From assembly GCA_021904315.1 (NCBI GenBank), contig CM038912.1, forward strand, positions 7,031,061 through 7,095,060: a stretch of 64,000 nucleotides of DNA. The letters are read 5' to 3'. Below, piece by piece: positions 25,101 to 37,130 of this stretch; the first letter of the stretch is position 1, and each line of letters begins with the position of its first letter. The stretch comes from Sphagnum magellanicum. Taxonomy: Eukaryota; Streptophyta; Sphagnopsida; Sphagnales; Sphagnaceae. The notes beneath the pieces were generated by a model. It did not search any database. It saw only the letters and a list, made by a program, of their open reading frames with translations, and was not told the origin of the DNA. Position numbers and translations under genes: made by a program.

Positions 25101-28100
25101 CCAACTAATGAACACGATTCAAGGTTGCTACCAAGTAAATAGCTTGATGCCTCCACAGAGGCTGGCATGTGGGCTTAAGGATACTAACTCACGTGGAGAT
25201 CTTGGGGAGCGGGGTTGTTCAAGATCCTTCTTCTGAGAAGTGGCAAAACAGCAAAAATTGAACATGCTGGTTAGCAATTCAAATACATCTGAAAGATAAA
25301 CAATTATTATTTTTTTAAAAACAACACTCCAACTCCTGGACTTAAAACAGATTCTCCAATAGAAGGAAATCTGGCAATACACTCATATGAATGAAATAAC
25401 ATCCAACAACAATGCAGGAAAAAAAACTAGACAGCCATTTTTGGAACTCGCTGATACAAGGGCATATGTGAATACTTCTGCATTCAACTCTTAAAAGTAC
25501 CTTGAGGCTTTCACTAAAAGATTTGAGCTCGTTGACCTGGTCCTCACGCTGCTTCTTCCCCTTTTTCGCAGTTTCCTGCAGTTTGAACTCATGAAATTCC
25601 CTGCGAATGTCCGAGTCACCATCGCACCTTATATTCACAATCACCCCAACATGCATCAGCATATGCAACAGCAGACCAAACCCTACCTGTAGTCTCAAGT
25701 TTTTCAGGCAAATTATGTTGCACTGTATCTTGAGGGGTTTTTGTTCCTTGAGAACCGGCCATCACTGAAGGTAATACCCATGAGATTGCAGAGAGAACTC
25801 TGCAAAAACCCTTTGAAGGTCACTGCTGGGTCCGTTCCAGCCACACCAAAACAGACAACAATAATAATGGGTGCGATTGCAACCTTGTGAGTAACACTCA
25901 CAAAGTATCAGACAATCACCTTCAACATGAACAGCAGTGTATTACTCCCACTGACTTTATCATCTCCTGATAATGGGTGTAGATTAGTATACAACAATTT
26001 GCTCAGAACTTAGGGAAAATACAGAAAACTGGGTCCAGAGTTTCTGTCAAGAGCTTCTCAGTCATGACATTGGCTAGCACTCAAGAGTGATAGCTCTTGA
26101 CTGTGTCCAAAGGAAAATAGTTGCATGCTCTAATGACTGAATTCTGCTGCACTGTATGGCAGTATGGACACTGACCTGTTGATGTATAAATGCATACTAC
26201 ACACTCATACATGCAGAGTGATTCCACACGAATGAGGGATGAGAACCTTTCATAAAGGTTACATTTGGGCAATTTTCAATGTCAGGTAAATAACATGACT
26301 TCAGTTGTTGGTAGGATATACTGTTGCAGACTCCAAGCATTGAATCAACACAATTGAGAAAAAGGGATCTCTATTGTGTACCATGAGCTTGAGGGCAGTG
26401 AGATGTGACAGACTACTCCCGCAAAACACTCATAGAATAGCAAACATCAACAGAACAAAGCTCGAAAAATCTGAAAGCAACTAGCATTATGCAATATGCA
26501 TAGAGAATAATGAGCACACAGAAATAGCCAACCTGTAGACATCCTCAGGAACATTTGGACAGCTTGGGTCCAGATTGAGAGCTTGAATGGCTGCTGGATC
26601 TCCAACCAAAGGAGACATGAGTGGTGAGCCCCTTCCGACTGGACTATGGTATGGCGACCCTGGACCCTGCATGACAAACCACAAATGACAGTGAGCACAG
26701 ATTGGATCGGCAACATATTCAGCAGATGGTTCTCTTTCTGGGGAAGAGAGGGATATGAAAACCGAGAGAAAATGAGGAGATCTGCATGTAGGTGTAGAAG
26801 AGAAAAGACCACACTGACTGAACCCACAGAACCCTTACAGGCAAAAGAAAAACATAAATTGTTCCAGAGTATACTGGTGGTTCAATGCTCAGAGCAGTAA
26901 AGGAGCTGAGATAACACATGCAACTGCTGCTAAATGGTTGTTGTTTCCCTCCTATAAAGTTGCACACTAATTAAAAGTGGACATTGCAGTTTCCCAAAAC
27001 TTCAACTACTTATGAGTAGCAGGGACAAAAAGCCTTGAGGCACCCATCATAATGACCCTGGCTCACTGACAACCATAAGCAACTTATAGTTGAATGAAGG
27101 ATTTTGTGACCGCATTACCAGACCCGGTACACTTTCCAACTACAGTTGAAGGGGCCAGGGGGGGGGGGGGGAAGCCCTGACATCTTGTCCCAAAGAATTC
27201 CTCAAGAGACATAACATAACTCTGATATGAAGAACCTGGGAAGGCTCCAGGTCTTACTACAAGGGAATGGTTAAAGCAGCCACACTTCCCTCCCCACAAA
27301 GAAAGGGGGGCTACCTTGTTAGAGCGTTTGCTTTTATCACCAACCAAGAGATGCCGCAGTCTGAGGTGCTCCCTGTGCGTGTCAAGCAAGCTATCAAGAG
27401 TCCCCACATCCCCCTTCTCTACTGAAGAAGCACGTCGATCTTGCAAGGATTCACGTTTTGATGGCCCATTTACAGTCTGCGGAAGATTACAGAAATGGGG
27501 TTGTCTTTTTGAGGCCATGTAACACTGGAAGCGTAATGACCCACTATACAATTTGTATCCTACACTAACCCCAAAAAAGTTACAAACCCAACACAAACTA
27601 GATGCTACAGCTTTGTTTTAAAAGAAATGCTTCCATCAACTCCTACCACAGTGTAAAAGCAGGATGAACCCACTTTCATTAGAAACACGTGACACAGGGT
27701 TATCAAGGCAGAGATGACATCTGCACCAAAATCTGAAGTTTTTACGAGGGACTAATCACCATCAATTCTGTCAATCGAACCTGTCAGCTCTTCTTAGCTT
27801 TAACAAGGGACCATATATCAGTGCTCTCAAGAAATAAGATTTAGTGAGACCTATTCAAAGCCAAAAAGCTAAACAGGGAACTGGTTGATTATAAATTTAA
27901 GAGACCCCAAACGACTTACAAAATGATACTACCATTCAGAATACCTGCAAACAGCACGTTCATTGACCAGATAATTAAACTGCAGCATGCCTAGATGAAG
28001 GTGGTATGACAAAGATCATTGCAAACAGTACAGGATCAAAATTCAGCAGGAGATCTCTTACTCTTTCTATGTCATTGGATCCTACCTGTGAAGAGTCTGC

Positions 28101-31100
28101 GGATGATGGGCGGCTGCTTTTGTTGTCTGTTTCACCCAAGCAGAAGATGCATATCATTAGCACCATTGTACATACATCACAGCAAGCCAATGAAGAGGTC
28201 AGACCCACTCCTTGCTCTAGCGGTTTTGCAAGAGTAGCAATGTAGCCTACAACAGAAAGGAAGCAGTATTCACCTGCTGCTGGTGTACTAGTATTGCTGT
28301 CACTAGTGCTGGCAGTAAGCGGGGCAAAGCTTACTCCTCCAAAAGTTTCATCGTTGTGGTCATCAATGTGACCATCTTCATCATCCTCACCAACATCCTT
28401 CTCTGCACGAAGCACAGACGAATACCTGCTTTCCTCGTCCATCGCTTCAACCTCTGACGTTAGTCGCATCCCTCTCTCCTGACAAAACATAAAGTGTCAC
28501 AAACATAGCTTGGAGCATTGGCCCATGACCTGCAATTGGTCTGATATATATCCTACCCTAAGAAGACTAACTTTGATTGTCATAAACATTATACTGGCAA
28601 AATTCCTAGTGGCAATTCACATACATGGAGCTAGCATGCCTGAAACACTACCTCTGCAAGATGAATATTACGTGTCGTCTGCCCCTCAATTTCACGTGCA
28701 ATCCTCAATGCCTCCCTTTCCCTTTCACGCATCTGTGGCCCCCTCTCAAGCTTTGTGGTGTAAAGCTCCTCATTGAATGTGCTCTCGACACCAAATAAGG
28801 CTTTGTTTGTTTCAAATTGATCCCAACTTCTGCTTAACATAACATAAAAGGAAATTCTTCAAGACTTTGGACCAGATAGCAGGTGCAAATTTCTTGGCTG
28901 ACACTGACAGCAGACAATTGACTTGAAGGCTAAATATATCAAGGAGATGACCCAACACAGAGAACTGTAAATATCTCTCTCTCATAAGAATTGAGAAACA
29001 GAGAAATATGTAGCTCAATAACCTCCAGGTGTGACTGAAATTTAGACTCAGGTTTTCGGAGGCATCATCATCTGGTTTCCATGGCATCAACTCCCTCTCC
29101 AACTCACGATGTGGAACTTGAGACAGAACTGCATCTGTCACAATTTCAGCACGGTTTTCACGAGCACGGCCATTAGGTAGTGTATCTCCACTGAGCAATA
29201 CATCCTGCAGCAGACAGCCAACAGAAACATACATATCAACTTTGAGTGCACAAGATTCTGGTTAAGATGGGAATTTGAACTAATGATACGCTTGAGTTCC
29301 AGAAGCAATGAGCCCAAAAGTCACCTTAGCAATGATCTGTACAAAATCTTTGCCATGAATAAGAACAGACTTCGAGGGGGGTTTCCTTTGAGCATCCTTC
29401 ACAGCCTCACTTTTCCCACCTTTGACAGCCCCATCCCTAATGAGCCTTGCCATCTTCAATACCACCCCTGCCAAGCCAAAATTGCAAGTAATTAATACAC
29501 ATAACAGACAGATTTAAATCTCTCTTGAAAGAAAGGAAATGACATCTTGTCAATGAACATTTCAACTCCACAAATTCCCACAGCTCCAGGTTTCTCATAG
29601 TTAAGCATCCAACACATCTATTGTCCCTGGCTATTAGAAGAACAACTGGTCATACAAAAGGCCTCACCAAACTCTTTGTTGTCATTGTTGATAGCATGGA
29701 AGATGCCTGAATATACAAGGCCATTCTTTGTCTGGACTTCAACCAGTTGGCCAATAAGGCATGTGTGGATGAACAAGAGACGTTGCTCTTGCTCTGTCCT
29801 TTCACCACCTGTGAAACAAAAACATAGCTATGAGATTGCAGAGAAAATATCCAAAACAAAACTTTGGAGGTAACACAACAATTGAGTGTGGTCATAACCT
29901 TGTGACAGTTGCTCACAAACTGTCAGCCCTTCACTTTCATCATGCACAGCAGGGACTAGCTGCCACAACTACCCACTGACTCCATCAGCTCCCAACAGTG
30001 GGTGAAGATAACTATGCAATAATCTGCCCACAATTCTGGGCAAAAAATCAAACAAAATCTGCATCCTGAGTTTCTGTTGCATTTCCAGAAGCAATAGGAA
30101 GACTCAGTCATGATGTTGGCTAGCACCCAAGAGACATAGCTAGTACAAGAAAGTCAATATTACCTCATTCAAGCTGCAACAAGCTTGTGAGGGTAAGCTT
30201 CATTTCATTTCAGCTTGTTCTTAAGAGGCATTGAAAGGCCTGGGAGTCAAAACAATAGTTTGACTACATCTAATGCCACAGAATACCAAAATCTAAGATG
30301 ATAAAAAGAAAAACCTCCTGTAAATGAACTTCACCAAAAATACATTCCATGATGCCTAGTTGGAAAACATTGATGCATCCAGAAGATCCAACAATAATAA
30401 TATCTCAGGAAATATCCGCACTACAATTCTCCCAAAAAATGTAGCAATCACTGGAATCCCTTTCAATGAGCCATTTTGTCAAATGAAGGCAACTAAAGCC
30501 TGAACCGAAGTTAAGCTTCTACAGGCAGGGACTTTTGGCACAAACTAGGAATGCTGTGTTAATAACCTTGGCATGAAGAGGAGGCTTAAAGATCATTATT
30601 AGATCTAATAATGCATCTTCTCATGTTTGACTGAATCAATGAGGATTGCAGATGACTAAACATTTGCTATGACATAGTCACTGAAATTATAAATCCCTAA
30701 CTAATCCCCAGAAGGGCTACTTGCAGGATATGGGGTGTCAAAACATCCAAAAAGTTTCAATACAGACAAGAATTGGAAGTCACAATTGCATTCATCATGG
30801 TACAGCATGAAACAACACAACAGAACACAGAGTGTGATCTTCACCTTGTGACTGATACAAAGTACCAGAACTTTCACTTTCATATGTATGGCAAGGACAA
30901 GCTGCCATGACCCCTTGCTCACTTCAACAGTGCATGTCAACAAATACATGATGACATGCTTAATTACTTGGACATGTCATCAAATGAGAATCTGTGCAAT
31001 GAGGTGCTCTCACATTTCTGGAGAAAAGGGAAAACTCAGCTATAATGTGGGCTAGCATTCAGAAGAAAGACCCAATGAGAACAGTACCATATCTGGCACT

Positions 31101-31435
31101 CTTGAAACATCTTGCATGCAAGTGCACAAGAGGAGGCCGAACCCTGCGTTCTATGAACACGAAACAGATATTTGTGTCAAAGACTGACCTGGACTTGCAC
31201 CTCTAACCACTGCCACCTCTGTGGAAGACTTGAGCCCACCACTGTTATTGGTAGTCAGGTGGTTGTAATGAACACCTTGAGATGAAGAAATGGAGCTAGT
31301 CCGGGCTGGCTGCCTCCAATTCTGATTGTCAGAGCGAAAGCCTGCATCAGGTCGGCTACCCCCATCTTTGTCAGTGCGCCTCCTGCCAACACCATTGGCA
31401 ACAGATGGTCGTGTTTGAGCTTGAACTTGACTCAT
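22147..31435 (-). CDS. Ataxin-2 family RNA regulator with Lsm, LsmAD and PAM2 (CID3/CID4 type), about 944 aa
   Basis: Seventeen coding exons, in gene order: 31435-31189, 29808-29668, 29467-29325, 29204-29023, 28829-28652, 28478-28274, 28126-28086, 27476-27315, 26666-26533, 25600-25501, 25232-25193, 24858-24455, 24035-23691, 23582-23490, 23030-22965, 22608-22512 and 22403-22147. All are GT-AG; phases close to 2835 nt ending in TGA. The Lsm-like domain (about 85-180) contains LLFIHTCLIGQLVEVQTKNG and VLIHGKDFVQIIAKDVLLSG. LsmAD (about 195-300) contains SWDQFETNKALFGVESTFNE and LYTTKLERGP. Acidic and Ser-rich linkers follow. The PAM2 motif that binds the MLLE domain of poly(A)-binding protein (family knowledge) is at about 650-672, with LNPNAK twice across the exon 12/13 junction. 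The C-terminus is Gln/Pro/Gly-rich and probably disordered. The family acts in mRNA regulation, P-bodies and stress granules. The start is uncertain: the frame stays open to the acceptor at 31502, and I chose the first ATG in that exon, leading into PSVANGVGRRR. Confidence 0.95.
25880..26095 (+). repeat. Dispersed repeat, copy 1 (intron of ataxin-2-like gene)
   Basis: About 215 bp resembling two other copies in the same gene. Shared blocks include AACCTTGTGA, CCCACTGAC with a following ATCATCTCC-type stretch, GGGTG(A)AGAT, GAGTTTCTGT, and CAGTCATGA followed by TTGGCTAGCAC and AAGAG. It is wholly intronic. No ORF is conserved and no clear terminal repeats were seen, so a SINE or MITE origin is open. 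Confidence 0.7.
29895..30145 (+). repeat. Dispersed repeat, copy 2 (intron of ataxin-2-like gene)
   Basis: This is the longest copy, about 250 bp. It runs from AACCTTGTGACAGTTGCTC through CTACCCACTGACTCCATCAG and CAACAGTGGGTG to GTTGGCTAGCACCCAAGAG. It lies in the 1.4-kb first intron between coding exons 1 and 2, in the same orientation as copies 1 and 3. Confidence 0.75.
30838..31075 (+). repeat. Dispersed repeat, copy 3 (same intron as copy 2)
   Basis: A more diverged copy beginning TCACCTTGTGACTG. It keeps the CTTTCACTTTCAT and AAGCTGCCATGACC blocks and ends near GGGCTAGCATTCAGAAGAA. With copy 2 it makes up about a third of the first intron. Confidence 0.6.
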
Positions 31436-32826
31436 TGCACTCTTGAACCCTTTGGCTGCCCCTGGCTGGCCAACCAGTGCTATGGCACTCTTTTTCTTCA
31501 ACCTGCAAAAGGATCAATGCAAGGTCAGGTGACCATCTGAGGAAACTAGACACATCTGAAACCCATGCACATGCAACAGGTTGCAATGCATTAATTCTCA
31601 ACAATTTCATTGCTACCAAGCCCAAGAAACTCTTGTCAAGAGCCAATTCAGTAAAGGCTCATTCAAGTTGTATCATTGTGTAATGCAGAGGGAAGCATCC
31701 AGATCATCACTGTCATGCTGCCCAATTCACCTACTTGCTTCATCCTAATTCACAAGCAAGTTCTAACAAGAACAAATGCCATTACCCTAATGAATAAAAG
31801 AGAACAAGTCTCTCGTGGATTGAAGGTAGGGTGGTGTCCAAGAGCTGCTGCATTCCAGCCCACCACTAAAGAGATAGAAAAGGATGACAAAAGAATAAAC
31901 CTAATTCTATGAACAAAGAAGAAAATTGCTGCCACAAGTAGAGAGAATGACAAAGAATGGAGGAACAGTACAATTCTATTCCAACAGCACAAGAACTTAT
32001 CACATCATGGCAAGTTTAGCATCCTTCTCTCAAATATCAAAATTCTACACCCAACACTATGCACCCTAAACCTATGCATCATGCCCAAAAACGTCTATGC
32101 AGCACCGTCGTACGTACGTACGTACGTACATACATACCTACACACAAACATACCTTGCATACAAGCTACTCCCGTTACGTCAACAAATCCAAAGCTGGCT
32201 TCCACGAGAGAACAAGCACCCAATAAGTTTCTCGATGAAAACGGATCGTGCAAACGGACTCTAAAAGCACGACCAACAACTGACAGCCGTTTCTGAGAGT
32301 GCCAGAAACAGAGACAAATGAACAAGGGGGCAAAAACAGAAAGAGAAGCACGGAGACAACGAGAGCAGACGCTGCCTCCTATTCTGAAAACGCAAAAGCC
32401 GAAGACACCCACTACAAGAAAACTAAAACTAAGTTCACAAACACAAATGCATGGACCTGAGAAAAACCCACTGACGCGCTTGCGAACCCGAGACAACAAC
32501 AACACATTAGGGTTAGAAGAAAAAAGGCGAAAGAAGAACCCAGCCAACCCTCCTCCCCACACCCACCCCCCAAAAAAAAAAAAATCAAAAACTAGCGGGA
32601 AAAAAAACAAAAACGAGAAAAGACAGGGAGAAAGAGCAACCAAAAAAAAAAAACAACAGCAACACAGCAGCAGCAAAAACATCAACAACAACAAAAAGAA
32701 AGGAAAGGGAGGGAAGCAAAGTTGTGCTGCGATGCGCAACGAGAAAGACGCAAATGGACTCTCGTCGCCAAAGCAGCGCGCGTCCCGCTGACCGGATACC
32801 GGCAGACTCCAGTTACCCTCCAGCAT
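31436..32826 (-). other. 5' region of the ataxin-2-like gene (5' UTR exon, intron, leader)
   Basis: The first recognised coding exon begins at an acceptor at 31502, so at least one upstream exon must exist in roughly 32.1-32.8 kb. That stretch, read on the minus strand, is T/C-rich with long T runs and CT-rich sequence typical of plant 5' leaders. It contains several ATGs without a convincing frame into exon 1. An ACGT tetranucleotide microsatellite lies at about 32108-32130. Confidence 0.45.
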
Positions 32827-32929
32827 TTAGCAGCAGCGGAGAACAACCGGGAACCGGTGACATCCCGCTACGCAAAGCTGGCACATAACCGGTAATAGGC
32901 AGTGATTCCCGCCAAATCCCAACTGCATC

Positions 32930-33365
32930 CAGGTCCCGAAGTGGAATTTGCAATTGGGACCCGATTCATGACCGTCCGATTTGACGATTTGGAACAGATG
33001 GAGGGAATGAATAGCTCTTGGATTCGGGACCTGGAAGTTGGGACCCCATTGAGGACCCCTCCTATTTTTCCGCTGTTCGCACAGCTGGAGACAACGAATG
33101 GCTGTTGGATTCGGGACCTGGAAAGTTGGCAACCCATTGAGGACCGTCCGATCTTCCGCTGTTCCAACAGCTCAAGAGAAATAGCTTGGATGCGGGAACC
33201 TCGATGATATTGGGACCTGATTGAGAACCGTCCGATTTGCCCCTTGGGAAAAGATAAGAGAAAAAATGGCTTGGACTGGGGACCTATATTTTGGGACCTG
33301 GTTGAAGATCGTCCGATTTCCATTCTCCCAACAGCTGGAGAGAAATGAATGGCTTAGATTTCCCG
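32930..33365. repeat. Degenerate tandem repeat, about 81-87-bp period, with CCGTCCGAT motif
   Basis: About five units, each containing a GGGACCTGG-type block, TTGAGGACCGTCCGAT (near 32968, 33049, 33136, 33221 and 33302), and a CCAACAGCTGGAGAGAAAT-type tail. Units differ by substitutions and small indels. The array lies immediately upstream of the inferred 5' end of the ataxin-2-like gene. Confidence 0.8.
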
Positions 33366-36300
33366 GGGAAAAGGAAAAAAGAATTCAACAAATAAAGAAT
33401 TAGTTTTTCTAGAATTCAAGTGTTTTTTTTTTCCCCCTCGTTTTATTAAAAGAACTAGCCAAGAGTGAAAACTGGAATAAATAATTATGGAAGCACTTTT
33501 GTTATGAGGACTTGGAAGTGGTCAATTTGCCTCTAAAAATATCGCTTTTGTTCCTTCTTTCCCATGCTCCCAATTGTTTTAGCCAAAGCAAATGGTACCC
33601 AAGTTCCAAAAGAAGAAGAAGAAAGAATGCATGTTTACCCTTCACGTCTCATGATTGTCTCTTTCCATTAGGTTGTTGTGATCAGCAGTTAAAGTAAAGG
33701 GGTGCTGGGATGCAACCTAATAGAAAGCCCACTGAAATGGAGCTTTGTTTCTTTGTTGCATGGATAGGCACTTTCCATTGGAGAATTGCATGTGAGCTAG
33801 ATATTACATATAGTAAAGGACATTGTGAAGCATCATTTCATCCCTCTGTCTCGTCATCCATCCGCTCATTCATTACATATAGTAAAGGACATCGTGAAGC
33901 ATCATTTCATCCATTTGTCTTGTCATCCATCTGCTCATTCATCCGATCCTCCATTCGTCCCGTCATGGTCTGTTTACTCCGATGGGGCAGAAAAAGAGTG
34001 GAATACAGACGCGACACGGCAGAGAATAATATATATTAGTGTTGTAAATTTTATTTTATTTTTTATATGTAAGTAATTTATATTACAAACTTTAGGGACT
34101 TTTATTGAATCTTTAAAACATTTACTTGTTTTCATTTTTTTTTATGACAAATGTCACCTTCTCCTGACTGACAATTTAACCCAAAGGTTACAAAGTGTTG
34201 CATTTAGTCAGTACTTGACTTATGAGATGACTCTGAGCACAGCTAAATGGAAGAAATGTAATGGAAAGTTAGTTGGGGGTAGAATCTATGATCACATATA
34301 CCTACCTAATCAAAAGACGCCCCAAAAGTTAGGGTTTACTAATTGACACCAAACCAGTCTACTATTTGACCAAGTGTATTGAAAGAATAAAAAGTTCGAA
34401 CATGACATTGGAAATTTGGTACCTTTGTACCTACATTGGAAATTGACTAAATCCAAATGAAGTGGTGCTAGGCAAACTATGCCCATCCCGAAACGCTCTT
34501 AATCAAGAAGCCATAAACTTGGTGAATGAATGAAAGATTTGAGTGATTTAAAATTTTTAATGTGAGTGTTTTTTTAAGATTTTTTTTTGTTTTCTTTCCC
34601 ATTTCCTAAGGGTTTTATGTACGTTAGTTATTTCAATAATAAAAAGATGTGTATTTTTAAATTTTAAGTATATTTTCTGCTTGTTATATTTAAATAAGTT
34701 GTTGACATGTTAAAGATTTTATTAAATAGGAAATTTTAAGTCTTCAACACTCTACACTCTGTTCTTTTGGGGTGGGGGGAGGGGTTTCTATATAGTGTGG
34801 TGACAAAAAGTAATGGAAATTTTTGTTTAGAGAATGTAAATTTGAACAAAATTTGAGAAAAATTTGTCAAACTTTACAAACCAAAAAAGTGAGGAAAAAC
34901 CATGTGTCTATACTTAAAATTTTCCATGTCAATTTGTAATTAATTAGCTTACCAATGTAATAGTTTTTTACAAGCCCCATTATGAAGCAAATTCCACTTT
35001 TTTCAAACATTTCTATCTTGTCTTCAATTTTAGTATAACACTCACTAAATTTTGGTAAATGATGGCATAATGGTTGTAAACATTTGCTTTAGTTTCAATG
35101 GTTTTATTTGTCCTATTCATTTTAGAATTTTCTCTAGCAAATGGGTGCAAATAGATTTTTGGTGCAAAGTAATATTGCATTGGAAGTGATGTTTGCATCA
35201 ATATAACATAATTACAAGAGTTGACAATGGTATAAGTTACATTAGATATGTGCCAAATGTGGTGTGCCAATTGTGATAACACTTCTTGAAAAAGGTGCAC
35301 TTAAGCAACAAGTGTTGATCTACAATGCCTCATAAAATTGTGACTAATATAGCACATCCATATTTACATGTTAAAAGAATAAATAAATAAAAGGGAAATT
35401 ATTGTAAATTGTTGACTTGTGACCAATGCATTTTATGAATTATGAAAACATTTTTAAAAAGAAAAAAAAAACTTCAAGTTGAATCCAAGAATGAGAATTA
35501 TGGATCTTTTACACTAACTATTCTGACAAGTAATTCTCTAAACATTCCACATTAGTACATATGATTAACAGTTAGGGGTAGGATTTTTAATTAAAATGAA
35601 GTTTATTTCATAATGATTTTGTCAAAATAAATCAATTATTAAGTTTAAATTGGAATATCAATGAATGATTGTAAACAATAAATGGATATATTATAATTAT
35701 ACATAATTATTGTTTTGTTCATCACAATTATAATTATGGGATAGCTCAATTTGAATAATGATGTGTGATGTCAATAGAAAAAAAAATTGCAAATAAAAAC
35801 TATGATAGTGTTTAAATAATTGTTATAATTACATAGATTATATAAGATTTCAAGTTGATGTATTTTTATAACATTCATGAAAACCAATCATGTCCACTAT
35901 TAGCAAAACATGAAAGTTGAATGGTACAACAATGAAAGTTTAATTTGCAACAAATTATTACAAGAATTTTATGATATTTATTGTAAATCATTGGGTTCAG
36001 AAACCTTCTAACTACTATTTAAAGAGCATTGCAATATAAATTCCCCATTCACACCCAACAAAATAATGGGTGGGACCTTATATAAAACAACTTGGGGAAC
36101 CCATAGATCAATAATAATCAATCAAAACCATTTAGAGATGTAATTGGTTGTTAGAATAAAATAACTTTAAATTTTGTGTCAAACAACTTAACTACATACA
36201 TTATTATATTTATTATCATTTGAGAATGGATACCTAAAAAACAATTGGAAAGTCATGAAAACATTAGCTCATTACATTTTACCATAGTAAATGCAGTCAT

Positions 36301-36808
36301 ATAAAACAACAAGTGGTTGATTTTCATGGAAACATACCTTCAATTGATTTGCAATTTCAATTCAAAATTCTCAAACTAAAAAACTGATTCACATGATGAA
36401 TAGTTAATGGTGCCAATGTTTAAACCATATTGATGTCCCTTATCATTTTGTCACAATATATTTGGTTTATGAATGTCCACCACCATTGAATGAAAAACTT
36501 TAAGATACTAATGAAAGAATTCAAATATTGTAGTTTATGTCGTATTTCATGTTCATTTTTCTTTTTTTCTCTTCAATCAATTGTCAATATTTAGTTTATT
36601 TAAACTTTCATTATTCCTTGAACTAGTTTCTTTTACACATTATGTGATTTCAAAATCACATTAAGTTATTTGCCATTTATTTTAACTTTCAACATGGCTT
36701 CTTGTTCAACAAAGTTCAAAAAACCCAAAGACTTTTATCCTACCATTTGAATTGACTTCATTTTGTGTCATTTCATTCCTAATAACTATCGTTAACAATC
36801 CATACAAT
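33366..36808. other. AT-rich gene-free region
   Basis: No exon was recognised. A direct duplication of about 69 bp (33803 and 33872, unit starting ATTACATATAGTAAAGGAC) is the only clear repeat. The remainder is AT-rich sequence with stop codons in all frames. Confidence 0.55.
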
Positions 36809-37130
36809 GGATGAAAAACACACTACATGCCATCACATTGTATTATTTTTCAAAGGTTTCATATTTGAACTTCAACCATTATTATGAAAAAATTCAAAAT
36901 ATTTTTGCATATTATGGTGAGTCAAAACCCAAAGAAGTCAAATGCTAAAGAAATTACATTTTCTCATTCATATGATGTGATGTTAGATAGATTTGTGTCA
37001 GTAATGTGTACGTCACATCATATTGAAAAATGTAAATATATATTTAAAATTATTGAAATAATTTTTAATATTTATGAAATTTGTAGTATGTACTTAACAT
37101 TATGAGTCCATATGATTGGAATAACTTTGA
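36809..37130. mobile_element. Left half of a degenerate inverted-repeat element (TIR family 1)
   Basis: It starts with GATGAAAAACACACTACATG, a decayed form of the GGGTGAAAGCACACTA terminus seen at 56.9 kb. It continues with internal sequence shared with the 53.4-kb and 56.9-kb copies (AATATTTTTGCATATTAT and AAAGAAGTCAAAT blocks). The matching right-half sequence appears only at about 38127, some 900 bp further away than in the other copies, so this copy is split. Confidence 0.55.

Noticed and set aside
32095-32826. A 243-codon minus-strand frame rich in Phe and Leu
   Set aside because: It arises from T/C-rich leader sequence of the ataxin-2-like gene, and no conserved protein block is present.
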